DNA of 44,297 bases from Terriglobia bacterium (GTDB lineage: Bacteria; Acidobacteriota; Terriglobia; Bryobacterales; Bryobacteraceae), in contig JAIQFL010000052.1 of the NCBI GenBank assembly GCA_020073365.1, forward strand, positions 1 through 44,297, written 5' to 3'. Shown here in pieces: positions 14,335 to 23,572 of the stretch. The translations under genes and the position numbers were made by a program. The stretch's first letter is position 1; every line of letters begins with the position of its first letter. A model generated the notes under the pieces. That model was not told the origin of the DNA and did not search any database. It saw only the letters and a list, made by a program, of their open reading frames with translations.

Positions 14335-15539
14335 CAGTTTTCCTGTTTGGTAGGCCCGGGGTCGAGAGCCTGCTTCAGCTTATCGCCAAACGGCGAATCT
14401 GATTTGGGCCCAAATAAGGGGTGCTGCACGGCCACTTCAGGCCTGGCAACGGGCGGGGCGGTCGGGCCGCTCCCGGCAACGGGCTCGGTTCCGTTGGGTT
14501 GGGTCTCCGCGCCATTGGGCTTCGCCGCCGCACCATTGGGCTTTGCCGCCGCACGCACGCGCGGCGATTGGGATGCTCCATTGAGGTAACGGTCCTTCTT
14601 CAAGGCCGCGCGCGCCAAGGCCGGGTTGTACGTAGTGAAGCAGCCTTCCACCTGACGATCGTTCTCGATCAGGGCCCGCATACACTCCATTTTGGAATCC
14701 AGATCGTCCAGGAAATGCAGCAGCAGCGCTTCGGGAAACTGCGGCATCTTGGGTGAGCCGAACTCCAGTTGTCCGTGATGGCTCAGGATCATGTGGTCCA
14801 CCAGCGAACGCAGGGGCGGCGGAAAATCGGGGAGGCCGCGCAGCTTGTCCGCCACCATGCGCAACCCGATATTGATGTGCCCCAGCAGTTGGCCATCGTT
14901 CGAATAAGAGAAGCCGCGCTCGTAATTCAGCTCGTAGATTTTCCCGATGTCGTGCAGCACCACGCCCGTGAGCAGCAGGTCTAAATCGACGTTGGGGTAG
15001 TGTGGCGCAGTCATGCGTGCCAGCGCGCACAGCGAAAGCACGTGCTCGATCAAGCCACCCAGATAGGCGTGATGAATCTGTTTGGCGGCAGGAGCACGGC
15101 GGTACCGGCGCGAAACGTCCTCATCGTCCAGCAGCGCATCCAGCAGGCCTTTTAGATGAGGATTGCCCACCCCCGCCACGATGCCCCTCAGTTCGGTCCA
15201 CATTTCGTCGGGATCGCGGCGGGATGAGGGGAAGTAATCGCCGAAATCGATCTCGCTGTCGTCCATCCGGCGTACCTTATGGACGGTCAACTGGGGCCGG
15301 TTGTGGAAGACCTGAATCAGGCCTTTCACCTTCACAAAGTCGTCGCGCTCAAATTCCTCGAGCACTTCGTTGACGTTGTCCCACATCTTGGCGTCGAGCT
15401 CGCCGGTACGGTCGCCCAGAAGCAGCGAGAGATAGAACTCGCCCGTTTTCTTATTCTGGCGTATCTCCTTGGAGTGGACCAGAAAGCTGGTGGTGATCAC
15501 CTTGTTGGGCTCGACTTCGCTTACATAAGGAGTCTTCAT
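14334..15539 (-). CDS. YhaM-like 3'-5' exoribonuclease (OB plus HD domain)
   Basis: A 401-residue protein. An OB-fold nucleic-acid-binding domain comes first (about 15-95, GEFYLSLLLGDRTGELDAKMWDNV, FVKVKGLIQVFHNRPQLTVHKV). An HD phosphohydrolase domain follows (about 155-310) with HHAYLGGLIEHVLSLC, His196-Asp197 in VVLHDIGKIYEL, and MILSHHGQLEFGSP. This is the YhaM/Cbf1 layout, a Mn-dependent 3'-5' exonuclease. The C-terminal 90 residues are a disordered tail with KPNGA repeats. It overlaps the SurA-like gene upstream by 4 nt (ATGA) and the repressor downstream by 1 nt. Confidence 0.88.
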   Translation of the reverse strand: MKTPYVSEVEPNKVITTSFLVHSKEIRQNKKTGEFYLSLLLGDRTGELDAKMWDNVNEVLEEFERDDFVKVKGLIQVFHNRPQLTVHKVRRMDDSEIDFGDYFPSSRRDPDEMWTELRGIVAGVGNPHLKGLLDALLDDEDVSRRYRRAPAAKQIHHAYLGGLIEHVLSLCALARMTAPHYPNVDLDLLLTGVVLHDIGKIYELNYERGFSYSNDGQLLGHINIGLRMVADKLRGLPDFPPPLRSLVDHMILSHHGQLEFGSPKMPQFPEALLLHFLDDLDSKMECMRALIENDRQVEGCFTTYNPALARAALKKDRYLNGASQSPRVRAAAKPNGAAAKPNGAETQPNGTEPVAGSGPTAPPVARPEVAVQHPLFGPKSDSPFGDKLKQALDPGPTKQEN

Positions 15540-16759
15540 TGTTTGATGGGGGCCGCGGCTGGCTCCGCCGTTGGCGTGGCCGGAGCGGGCGGTGGGGCGG
15601 TTCCCGGCGTCGCCGGCGTAGCGGCCGGAGCGGTTTTTTTGCTGGTGCCCGGTATGGGGATGAACAAAATCTTCTTATGCCTGTGGACCCGCGAGGCCAC
15701 CTCTTCCTTGGTGGTCGTCTGGGGCTTCAACTGCGCCACGTCTTTCCAGCGGGTGTCTTTTCCCGGGGCCGCACCGCTATCGACGTAGCCGTCCTTGATT
15801 TGCAGGAAGGCCTCTTCGCGTAGCCGCGTGAGGTATTCGCGGATCTTAGGCTCCATCTTGGGGGCCGCCAGCCTCTCCTGGATATCGTTCTTGACCTCTT
15901 CGAAAGAGGCCTGTCCGGCCTCAAAGCGTTCCTCGATTTTCAGGATCAGGAAGCCCTGGGGGACCTTGATGGGGTCGGTGATGTAGCCTCTTTTCTCTTT
16001 GAACACGATGTTCTCGATTTGCGGCACCAACATCCCGCGCTGGTAGGGAGGCAACTGGCCTCCGTTTTTCGCGGTTTCGGGATCGTCGGAGTTGTCGCGC
16101 ACCAGGTCGCTGAATTTTTCACCCTTGCGGGCGCGAGCCACCAAGTCCTTGGCCTTCGTTTCGGCGGTGGCCGCCTGTGCGGGCGTCTTCCCCTCGGTGG
16201 ACAGCAGGATCTGGCTCAGGAACACCTGCTCCTTGCGTACAAACTCGGTCGGATGCTCGTCATAGTACTTCCTCAACTCCACTTCGGGAAAGTTGGCGAC
16301 GCGGTAGCTCACCTCCTGGCCGATCACGCGCTGCGAGAGCATTTTCCTGGCCAGGAAGTCTCTGTAATCCTCAAAAGTCATCCCGGTGTTCTCGCGGATG
16401 TAGTCGTGGAACTTTTCGGGATCCGAGATTTTGCTCTCCACCTGAATCCGGGCGAGCTCGCGGTTGATCTCGGCATCGACCTTGATGTTGAGGTCCTTGC
16501 CCTTTTGCACCAGCAGAAGCTGGTCGATCTGGTCGCGCAGGGCATTGGCGTTTACCTGGTTGAGAGTCTCCGCCAGCCTGGGTCCCGTTACGCCCTCGGC
16601 GCGGAGCGCTTGCTCGTTGTCCTTGCGGGCCTTCTCCAACTCGCCGCGGGTGACGATCTCGCCATTCACCTTGGCGGCGATTTCCTCCACCACCCGCACA
16701 TCCGCCGCTACGGCAAACGGAAGGGTTGCCGTGATGAGTACTACAAACCTGCGAAACAT
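15536..16759 (-). CDS. Periplasmic peptidyl-prolyl isomerase, SurA/PpiC type
   Basis: A 407-residue periplasmic chaperone. A signal peptide (MFRRFVVLITATLPFAVA) precedes a SurA-like N-terminal chaperone domain (VNGEIVTRGELEKARKD, LRDQIDQLLLVQKGKDLNIKV, FEDYRDFLARKMLSQRVI). One parvulin domain follows (about 180-280, VFLSQILL, DLVARARKGEKFSDLVRDNSDDP, NGGQLPPYQRGMLVPQIENIVF, PQGFLILKI), then a Pro/Ala-rich tail. SurA assists folding of outer-membrane proteins such as the TonB receptors. GGAAGGA lies 9 nt before the ATG at 16759, and that start gives the better signal peptide, so it is preferred to the ATG at 16777. Confidence 0.88.
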   Translation of the reverse strand: MFRRFVVLITATLPFAVAADVRVVEEIAAKVNGEIVTRGELEKARKDNEQALRAEGVTGPRLAETLNQVNANALRDQIDQLLLVQKGKDLNIKVDAEINRELARIQVESKISDPEKFHDYIRENTGMTFEDYRDFLARKMLSQRVIGQEVSYRVANFPEVELRKYYDEHPTEFVRKEQVFLSQILLSTEGKTPAQAATAETKAKDLVARARKGEKFSDLVRDNSDDPETAKNGGQLPPYQRGMLVPQIENIVFKEKRGYITDPIKVPQGFLILKIEERFEAGQASFEEVKNDIQERLAAPKMEPKIREYLTRLREEAFLQIKDGYVDSGAAPGKDTRWKDVAQLKPQTTTKEEVASRVHRHKKILFIPIPGTSKKTAPAATPATPGTAPPPAPATPTAEPAAAPIKQ

Positions 16760-16829
16760 AGTTTTCTGTCCTTCCATTTTACCTTGTCAAAGGCCTCAGT
16801 AGGATAGGCCGGGGGGCCTGCTACCAGAC

Positions 16830-16851
16830 ACACAGGATCGCAAGCCTGTGT
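16830..16851 (-). terminator. Hairpin at the mfd stop codon
   Basis: A perfect 7-bp stem (ACACAGG at 16830-16836 with CCTGTGT at 16845-16851) overlaps the TGA of mfd by one base. There is no U-tract. It may end or attenuate the rfaE2-mfd transcript before the SurA-like gene, or protect the mRNA 3' end. Confidence 0.4.
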
Positions 16852-19800
16852 CACCGCCGGTCAGGACCTAACTCTTCGAGCTTCTCCGACAGAAAGCGGA
16901 GAACGTCCCCGGCGGCGGTCTGACCCTCCATCGGCAGTAGCAATACGCCTGCCGGAGTGAACTGCGCGCCTCTGGTCTTGCTGACGATGCTCATCAAGCG
17001 CGCCGGGTCCACACGCGTTTCCCGGTGAAACTTTACATTCAACAGGTTATGTCGGCGGTCGATGGCCTCCACGCCGATTTGCTCTGCCATGGTCTTGAGC
17101 GCCGAGTAGGCCAGCAGGTTGCGCACAGCATCGGGTACTGTGCCGTAGCGGTCCTCCAGTTCCTTTTCGGCACGGTCGCGCGCCGCAGCGTCGGCGGCGT
17201 TGGCAATCTGCCGGTAGGCCCGCAGCCGCTGGTTTTCGTCCGCAATATAGTCGGGGGGAATGCGGATATCGAGCCCCAGGTTGAGCGCCGAGTGGATCTC
17301 GGGAACGACCTCTTCGCCCTTGAGCTCGCGCACGGTCTCATCCAGCAGCCGCACGTAAGTATCGAAGCCGACGGAGTTAATGTGGCCGTGCTGCTCGCCG
17401 CCCAGCAGGTTGCCAGCCCCGCGCAATTCCAGGTCCAGGGCGGCAATCTTGAAGCCCGCGCCCAGGTCGCTGAACTCTTTCAACGCGGCCAGCCGCTTGC
17501 GGGCAATCTCGGTGAGCTCCGTATCCGGCGGCACCAGCAGGTAGGCATAGGCGCGCCGATTGGACCGGCCCACCCTTCCGCGTAACTGGTACAGCTCCGA
17601 GAGGCCGTAGCGTTCGGCGTTCTCCACAATCATGGTATTGGCCAACGGGATATCCAGTCCGTTTTCTATGATTGTGGTACAAACCAGGATGTCGAACTCG
17701 TGCTGCATGAACTGCAGCATCGTCTTTTCCAGTTCCGCCTCTCCCATTTGCCCGTGGCCCACTCCAATCCTGGCGCTGGGAGAGAGTTCCTGCAGCATCG
17801 ACGCGCGGGCCCAGATGGAATCCACGCGATTGTGCAGGAAGTAGATCTGTCCTCCACGGGCAAGTTCCAGTTCCATGGCGGAGCGAATCAGTTCCGGCTG
17901 GAAGGGAGCCACCACGGTGTTGATTGCCAGACGGTCTTTGGGAGGTGTCTCGATCACCGACATATCGCGCAGCCCCAGCAACGACATATGTAGTGTTCGA
18001 GGGATAGGAGTCGCGCTCATGCTGACGTGATCCACCGACTTCTTCAGTTGCTTGAGCCGTTCCTTGTGCTTTACGCCGAAACGCTGCTCTTCGTCCACGA
18101 TCACGAGACCGAGATCGCGGAATTCAACATCCTGTGAGAGGAGGCGGTGCGTGCCAATGGCGAGATCGACCTTTCCCTCACCAAGATCGGCCAGAGCGGC
18201 CTTCAATTCCCTAGGGGAACGGAACCGGCTGAACATCTCCACGCGCACTGGAAACGGCTGGAATCGTCGTTTGAAAGTCTCGAAGTGTTGAAATGCGAGG
18301 ACTGTAGTAGGAGCCAGGATGGCCACCTGTTTCCCGTCGCCCAGCGCCTTAAAGGCGGCGCGCATGACCACCTCGGTCTTCCCGAAACCCACATCTCCGC
18401 ACAGCAGCCGGTCCATGGGCTGGGGACTCTCCATGTCGCGCTTGATCTCCTTGATGGCGTTGATCTGGTCGCGCGTCTCGGCGAATTCAAAAGCGTCTTC
18501 AAACTCCCGCTGCCAGTTGCTATCCGACGAGAAAGAAAAGCCTTCGGCCATCTTTCGCGAGGCGTAGAGCTTGAGCAACTCGTCCGCCATGTCGCGCATT
18601 TTGGCTTTGATCCTGGTTTTTGTGCGGGTCCAGGTGGCACCGCCCATGCGGTCGAGGGCCGGTTTGGCTTCCCCAGCGCCACGGAAGCGCTGGACGAGAT
18701 CCATGCGAGTCAAGGGCACGTACAACTTGGCGCCGCCGGCATATTCCAGGAGCATGTAGTCGCCTTTGGCTTCGCCTTGCGCGATCTCCCGCAACCCCAG
18801 ATATTGCGCCACGCCGTGGTCGGCGTGAACCACATAGTCCCCCGGTTTCAGATCGATGAGGTCGGCGGAGAAGGTTGCCAGCGCCGCTTTCGAAGAGGGG
18901 GCGCGGGCCACCAGATCGGAAGTCTCGAAGAGATCTTCGGAGCCAAATACGACAAGTTTAGAATCCTGAAAAGCGGTGCCGTGGCGAATCAGCCCCTTGA
19001 CCAGGTAGATGCTGGCCGTGGAGCCCGCGTGGTAAGCCCGCTCCGCCAGGTAAGCCGGGGTGGAATCGAACTGTTCCAGACCGAGCTGATAGGGGATGGC
19101 GTATTCGTTGAGGATGTCCGCCACGCGTTCTACTTCACCTGTAGAAGAGGCGAAGAAGGCCACTCGTTTGCCGGATTCCACGAGGGTGCGCGCCTCTGCG
19201 ATCGCCACTTGCATGTTGCCGTGGAAAGCTTGCGACGAGCGCGTGGCGATATGGTAAGTGCCGCCCTCGCCCTCCTTAGCCCAGCCGATCTCCAGCTCTT
19301 TGATGTCGATTCCCGGGGAGTCGGCCGCCTGACGCAACAACTCCTCCCAGTGGAAGAAGATCCGCTCAGGGTCGTAGGCTGGGGAGCGCTCGATCTGCTC
19401 GAGTCGCTTCCAAAAGCGTTCGGCGGCAGCATGCACCTGCTCGGGTTCATCCCACACCAGCACGGGGTGATCGAGCAGCGAGAACACCGAAGATTGGCGC
19501 GGCCGGACCATGGGTGCGACGAGTTCCCAGCCCGGAAACGGTTCGCCGAGGGGAGGCAGGTCGCGACCCGGAAGATCGGTCTCGCGCATCAACTCGCCGA
19601 GCTCCACCAGCAGGTCGTGCGATTTCTGGTACTCCGTTAACGGCAGCAGGGTACAGTCCTCGATCTTGAGCACCGACCGCTGGGACTCCACGTCGAACCG
19701 GCGGATGGACTCCACCTGGTCGCCGAAGAGATCGATGCGGACCGGCTTCGAGGCTTCGGGCGAAAACACATCCAGAATCCCACCGCGTACCGAGTATTCC

Positions 19801-20345
19801 CCCACCATCTCGACCGGCTCACGCCGCTCGTAGCCGATGCTCGCCAAGTGCGCGATCACCTCTTCGAGCGGCAACTCCTCTCCCACCCTGAGCTTGAGAG
19901 CGAGCTGCCGGTAGAAGTCCCCGGGCTCAATCCGCAGCATCGCCGAGGCTACTGGCAGAATGGTGATGGGGACTCTTTGAGTGGCCAGCCGCCACAAGCC
20001 GACGGCCCGCTCCTCGCAGATTTCGGCGTGGGGAGAGAGGCTTTGGAGGGGCAGAACATCCAGGGCAGGAAGGAGTTGCGGGATATTGCGGTCGTCCGCG
20101 GCGAGCAGGTTAAAGAACGTGTTCACCGCTTCGAATAGGGCTTCAGCTTGCTTGTTGCCGTCTACTACAACCATCAAAGGACGGTTTGAAGCCTGCCAAA
20201 GCAGGACCGAATAGGCGGCTTTTGCGGTGGTGGTGAGGCCCGAGACGGAGGCATGACCGCCCGCGGCCAGGCGGCGCAGTATCTCCTGAAAGCTGGGGTG
20301 CCGCCCCAACTCCAAAAATAGATCGCGAACGGCAGGATGGATCAA
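16851..20345 (-). CDS. mfd: Transcription-repair coupling factor Mfd
   Basis: A full-length 1164-residue Mfd, which dislodges RNA polymerase stalled at DNA lesions and recruits UvrAB. Order: UvrB-like N-terminal module (about 1-330, with VEMVGEYSVRGGILDVFSPE), linker, RNA-polymerase-interacting Tudor-like domain (about 500-570, LKPGDYVVHADHGVAQYLGL). Then comes the RecG-like helicase, with Walker A GDVGFGKTEV near 650, DEEQR near 748, SATPIPRTLHMSLLGLRDMSVIETPP and QLRGRVGRSNRRAYAYLL, and finally the TRCF C-terminal domain. Its start overlaps rfaE2 by 4 nt (ATGA), so it is translationally coupled. Confidence 0.97.
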   Translation of the reverse strand: MIHPAVRDLFLELGRHPSFQEILRRLAAGGHASVSGLTTTAKAAYSVLLWQASNRPLMVVVDGNKQAEALFEAVNTFFNLLAADDRNIPQLLPALDVLPLQSLSPHAEICEERAVGLWRLATQRVPITILPVASAMLRIEPGDFYRQLALKLRVGEELPLEEVIAHLASIGYERREPVEMVGEYSVRGGILDVFSPEASKPVRIDLFGDQVESIRRFDVESQRSVLKIEDCTLLPLTEYQKSHDLLVELGELMRETDLPGRDLPPLGEPFPGWELVAPMVRPRQSSVFSLLDHPVLVWDEPEQVHAAAERFWKRLEQIERSPAYDPERIFFHWEELLRQAADSPGIDIKELEIGWAKEGEGGTYHIATRSSQAFHGNMQVAIAEARTLVESGKRVAFFASSTGEVERVADILNEYAIPYQLGLEQFDSTPAYLAERAYHAGSTASIYLVKGLIRHGTAFQDSKLVVFGSEDLFETSDLVARAPSSKAALATFSADLIDLKPGDYVVHADHGVAQYLGLREIAQGEAKGDYMLLEYAGGAKLYVPLTRMDLVQRFRGAGEAKPALDRMGGATWTRTKTRIKAKMRDMADELLKLYASRKMAEGFSFSSDSNWQREFEDAFEFAETRDQINAIKEIKRDMESPQPMDRLLCGDVGFGKTEVVMRAAFKALGDGKQVAILAPTTVLAFQHFETFKRRFQPFPVRVEMFSRFRSPRELKAALADLGEGKVDLAIGTHRLLSQDVEFRDLGLVIVDEEQRFGVKHKERLKQLKKSVDHVSMSATPIPRTLHMSLLGLRDMSVIETPPKDRLAINTVVAPFQPELIRSAMELELARGGQIYFLHNRVDSIWARASMLQELSPSARIGVGHGQMGEAELEKTMLQFMQHEFDILVCTTIIENGLDIPLANTMIVENAERYGLSELYQLRGRVGRSNRRAYAYLLVPPDTELTEIARKRLAALKEFSDLGAGFKIAALDLELRGAGNLLGGEQHGHINSVGFDTYVRLLDETVRELKGEEVVPEIHSALNLGLDIRIPPDYIADENQRLRAYRQIANAADAAARDRAEKELEDRYGTVPDAVRNLLAYSALKTMAEQIGVEAIDRRHNLLNVKFHRETRVDPARLMSIVSKTRGAQFTPAGVLLLPMEGQTAAGDVLRFLSEKLEELGPDRR

Positions 20346-20815
20346 GGTTGGTGACTGAGAATCAAATCTACAATATTAGTAGTTGAAAAGCCAGGTTCCA
20401 ACGCGACCGTGAGAACCAGGCCGCCAGCAGCCTCTACCTCTTCTTTTCCGGCGATGAAGTGGGACCAGTCGGCTCCTTTGAGGAGGACATCCGGAAGGAT
20501 CTCCGCAATCAACTCACGAGGTGTATCCTCATCGAACAGGGTAACGGCGTCGACCGCCTCTAGCGCCAGCGCCAATTCGGCACGTTCGGCCTCCGGCACC
20601 AACGGGCGCGTGGAACCCTTGACCCGCCTCACGCTGGCGTCCGAGTTCAATGCCAGAATCAGCACGTCGCCGAGCGAACGGGCCTGCTCCAAAAGCCGGA
20701 TGTGGCCGGGATGGAGCAGATCGTAGCAACCGTTGGTGAAAACCACAGTTTGGCCGTCCTGTTTCCAGTGCTGACGCTGGTCGAGGAGTTCGGCGGGGCT
20801 GTAGAAACGTCCCAC
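20342..20815 (-). CDS. rfaE2: D-glycero-beta-D-manno-heptose 1-phosphate adenylyltransferase
   Basis: A 157-residue nucleotidyltransferase equal to the C-terminal half of HldE, existing as a stand-alone RfaE2. VVFTNGCYDLLHPGHIRLLEQAR holds the HxGH motif (His35, His38). LNSDASVRRVKGSTRPLVPEAERAELALALEAVDAVTLFDEDTP and KGADW complete the family pattern. It adenylates heptose-1-phosphate to make ADP-heptose for lipopolysaccharide core, so the host should be Gram-negative with heptose-containing LPS. The kinase partner (RfaE1) is not in the window. It is the first gene of a unit with mfd. Confidence 0.93.
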   Translation of the reverse strand: MGRFYSPAELLDQRQHWKQDGQTVVFTNGCYDLLHPGHIRLLEQARSLGDVLILALNSDASVRRVKGSTRPLVPEAERAELALALEAVDAVTLFDEDTPRELIAEILPDVLLKGADWSHFIAGKEEVEAAGGLVLTVALEPGFSTTNIVDLILSHQP

Positions 20816-20903
20816 GAAATCCAGTGTAGCGAAAGGCGGCGGGGTGGGGAAACAGAGGTTGGGTTGGGGGCGGGAAAGGCGGGTCCTGGGGGACTCGCGC
20901 GGA

Positions 20904-20952
20904 CCAGGCGCTTCCGCCTGGCGGTTCCGCCTGCCTCGCCCGCTTGCGGGCG
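20904..20952. repeat. Triple-hairpin dispersed repeat, copy 1
   Basis: Three successive perfect hairpins: CCAGGCG/CGCCTGG (20904-20921), GGCGG/CCGCC (20920-20931) and CGCCCGC/GCGGGCG (20937-20952). The 33 bp from 20920 to 20952 recur exactly, inverted, at 38865-38897. This copy lies between the transketolase stop and the rfaE2 start, where it could act as a terminator. Confidence 0.75.
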
Positions 20953-20973
20953 CCTCCTCTGACAGCCTCTGCG

Positions 20974-23223
20974 CTATCCCAGCAGCTTCTCCCTCAACCC
21001 GGCCGCGTCAAACCCGGCCGCCCGGTAAATCTCATCAGGCTTGCCCGAGCGCGAGAACTCGTCCATTCCGAAGACGCGCTCCCGATGGTCCGCCGGCAGC
21101 AGGAACGGATACAGGAATCCGCGCCAGCCGTTATGCAGCGCCACCACGTACTGGCGCTCTTCGTCGCTGAGGATGCCGGTGGCTTTCCGCGGATCGGTCC
21201 GCCTCAGCTCCTCATAGAGCTCGGGCGAAGTCACCGCCACAATCTTGATGTCGGACACTTCCTCCAGCTCCGGAAGGATCGTCAGGACGTTGGCCATCAC
21301 CTGGCCGCCCGAGATCGCCAGCACCTTTTTGGGCTTTCCGTTTTGCCGGAACGCCTTGAAGACGTACGCGCCATGGATGGCTTCTCGCGCCGGGGGCACG
21401 CCATCGCCACGCTTCAGCACCGGAGTCCCCGGGCGCACCGCGGAGAATACGATCGGTTCGCCACGCTGCGCAGCGTAGAACAGCATCTCGATGGCCTCGT
21501 TGGCATCGAGAGGCTTGTACACCTTGATGCCCGGATAGGCCGTAAACAGCGACATCCAGAACAGGCCGTGATGCGTGGGGCCATCTTCACCGGTCTCGGG
21601 GCCATCGTGCGCCGCCAGCATGATGAAGAAGCTGGACGCCCGCGGGTTGAGCGCATTGTTGATCAGGGTCATGCGGACGCCGTTGGCCATCATGGGGGTG
21701 AACACGCCGTAGGTGGCGAACGCGGTCATCGGCCGGAAGCCTCCGGGCAGAACATCCTGCCCCATGGCGGTCGACATCATGGCCATGTTCTGCTCCGCGA
21801 TGCCGAATCGGAATCCGCGGCCGAGAGGGTTATCCCTGGTTTGGATTCCGTAGACGCTCTCGGCCTTGCCGGTGAGAATCGACTTCATCAGGTCGCCGGC
21901 GCCCACGTAGAAGAACGCCGTGTGTTTCATGGCCCAGGCGAACCAGGCTTCGGTGGCCTTGCGCGTGGGAACCGAGTCGCCCTCCTTGAAGACCAGCTCC
22001 GGCGGCAGGACCTCGGGCCGGCCGAAGCTGGTGTAGTCGGCCATCGGCCGGCCCGCCAAGGCGGTCTCCATCCGCTTGACCAGTTCCGGTTCCGGCGCGA
22101 TCCGTCGGGCGGACTCCTCCAGGCGCGCCGTGAGGTAATCGCGCTCCCCATCCGCCAAAGCTTCGATCACCACGCGGATATCGGCCACGGTATCCCCGGC
22201 CTTACCCGGGATTCCGAACCCCAGGTTCCGCATCGCCTCCACGTATTCCTCATGCTTGAGAGGGGTGCCGTGCGAATCGGCCGAGTTCTCGAGCCTGCCG
22301 TAGCCCAGGCCCTTGGTGGTGTGGCAGAGGATCACCGTGGGCCTGGCGGGCGGCAGTCCCTGCGCAGCTAGCCGGTAGGCATAGGCCAGTTCGCGGACGT
22401 TGTGGCCGTCCACTTCGACGATGTTCCAGCCCTGCGAAAACCAGTGGTTCACGTAGGAGGACGGGAGCACTTCGGTAATCGGCCCGTCGATGCCGAAGGT
22501 GTTGTAGTCCAGGGTGACGATCAGGTTGCGGACGCCCAGGTTGGACGCCAGGTTGCGCGCTTCGTAGCTCATTCCCTCTTCGGTTTCGGCGTCACCGCCG
22601 ATTACGAAGGCCTTGGTGTCGAGCCCGCACGAGCGGTGCAGGAGGGCGAATCCGAGCCCCGCCGAGAAGCCGTGTCCGGAGGAGCCGGTCGAGGTGTCGG
22701 CCAGGGCATAAGTGGATTCCACGTGGCCGCTGGGGCCGCCCCACCGGCGGAACCGCGCCAGTTGCTCGGGATAGACCGCCGCCTTTTCGGCCTCTGCCGG
22801 GAGGGTGACGCCCTTTTGCCGCAGCGATTCGTAAATCAGCGCCAGCAGGCTATGAAACAAAGGTGAGCAATGGCCGGCGGACCAAACCACCCGATCGCGT
22901 CCGGGGTGCTTGGGGTTGCGCGGGTCGAAGGCCACCACCCCGCTCATCAGGAGCGTGAGTACTTGCTCGGTCTTAGACGACGATCCGCCCGGGTGTCCCG
23001 ACTGGGCGGCGTCCACGGCCGCAAAGGCCAGACCGCGAACCACGCGGCACAGCCTCGAGATCTTGACCTCGTCGATATCCCGCAGCGGTTCGAGCGCCAG
23101 GCCTTTGAGGTTGAGGTAAGCGCCCCCCTCGGCATGGTACTGGCGACGTTCGGGCTCAATGGCGCCGAGCGCCTCGAGGCCCTCTTTTTCCAGAAGGTTG
23201 TAGCGGCTCGTTGCAATGGACAC
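20974..23223 (-). CDS. tkt: Transketolase
   Basis: A 749-residue thiamine-diphosphate enzyme moving two-carbon ketol units between sugar phosphates. The pyrophosphate domain has AAVDAAQSGHPGG (ending at residue 80), HGFSAGLGFAL and the ThDP/Mg motif GGDAETEEG (209-217). The pyrimidine domain has GFRFGIAEQNMAMMSTAMG with the catalytic Glu, then MTAFATYGVF and a C-terminal domain with KKVLAISGGQV. It is longer than the usual form of about 660 residues, having an N-terminal extension of about 50 residues and insertions. GGGAGG lies 8 nt before the GTG at 23223, which fixes the start although the frame is open to 23400. A near relative with another ketol donor cannot be excluded. Confidence 0.9.
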   Translation of the reverse strand: MSIATSRYNLLEKEGLEALGAIEPERRQYHAEGGAYLNLKGLALEPLRDIDEVKISRLCRVVRGLAFAAVDAAQSGHPGGSSSKTEQVLTLLMSGVVAFDPRNPKHPGRDRVVWSAGHCSPLFHSLLALIYESLRQKGVTLPAEAEKAAVYPEQLARFRRWGGPSGHVESTYALADTSTGSSGHGFSAGLGFALLHRSCGLDTKAFVIGGDAETEEGMSYEARNLASNLGVRNLIVTLDYNTFGIDGPITEVLPSSYVNHWFSQGWNIVEVDGHNVRELAYAYRLAAQGLPPARPTVILCHTTKGLGYGRLENSADSHGTPLKHEEYVEAMRNLGFGIPGKAGDTVADIRVVIEALADGERDYLTARLEESARRIAPEPELVKRMETALAGRPMADYTSFGRPEVLPPELVFKEGDSVPTRKATEAWFAWAMKHTAFFYVGAGDLMKSILTGKAESVYGIQTRDNPLGRGFRFGIAEQNMAMMSTAMGQDVLPGGFRPMTAFATYGVFTPMMANGVRMTLINNALNPRASSFFIMLAAHDGPETGEDGPTHHGLFWMSLFTAYPGIKVYKPLDANEAIEMLFYAAQRGEPIVFSAVRPGTPVLKRGDGVPPAREAIHGAYVFKAFRQNGKPKKVLAISGGQVMANVLTILPELEEVSDIKIVAVTSPELYEELRRTDPRKATGILSDEERQYVVALHNGWRGFLYPFLLPADHRERVFGMDEFSRSGKPDEIYRAAGFDAAGLREKLLG

Positions 23224-23572
23224 GGAACACCTCCCACAGCCAATTTCGGAGTCTATAGGTATTCTATATCCATTTATCCTATTATGGTGGGAGAGGCGAT
23301 CGGGTTGGTCGTCTGCCAGCCGGCTTGGCCTAGCCTGGCCGATTGGCTGGTCCAGTTGTTTTGGAGGGCGATACTCTATTTTTTCGAAACCCCATCCCAT
23401 TGCCTTTCGTCTCCAAGAGCGTGTCCAATTGGGCCTAGGGGGACGCTGTACAGCGCGGTCCTCTGGGCCCTCGATCTGCTTTCCGCGTCTGGGAGGGGCT
23501 GACTGCTGCAGTTCCCGCTCAATCTCACGAAGCCAGCAGGTAACAACCGATTTTCGTTTTCTTCGGCGTTAT
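23224..23572. promoter_or_regulatory. Divergent promoter region with one palindromic repeat
   Basis: A 349-bp gap between the divergent transketolase and peptidase genes. An AT-rich stretch at 23252-23285 offers minus-strand -10-like sequences (GATATAGAAT) about 30-45 nt before the transketolase GTG. One diverged copy of the GGTGGGACAGAC element lies at 23286-23324. The rest (23325-23572) holds no gene I can support. Confidence 0.4.
23286..23324 (+). repeat. GGTGGGACAGAC palindromic element, copy A (diverged)
   Basis: It begins GGTGGGAGAGGCGATCG and ends TCGTCTGCC followed by AGCCGGC, matching the layout of the copies at 26413, 34084 and 40592. The inverted arms pair poorly in this copy. Confidence 0.55.

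Noticed and set aside
23224..23400. Upstream extension of the transketolase frame
   Set aside because: It crosses the promoter region and a palindromic repeat, and a good ribosome-binding site marks the GTG at 23223.
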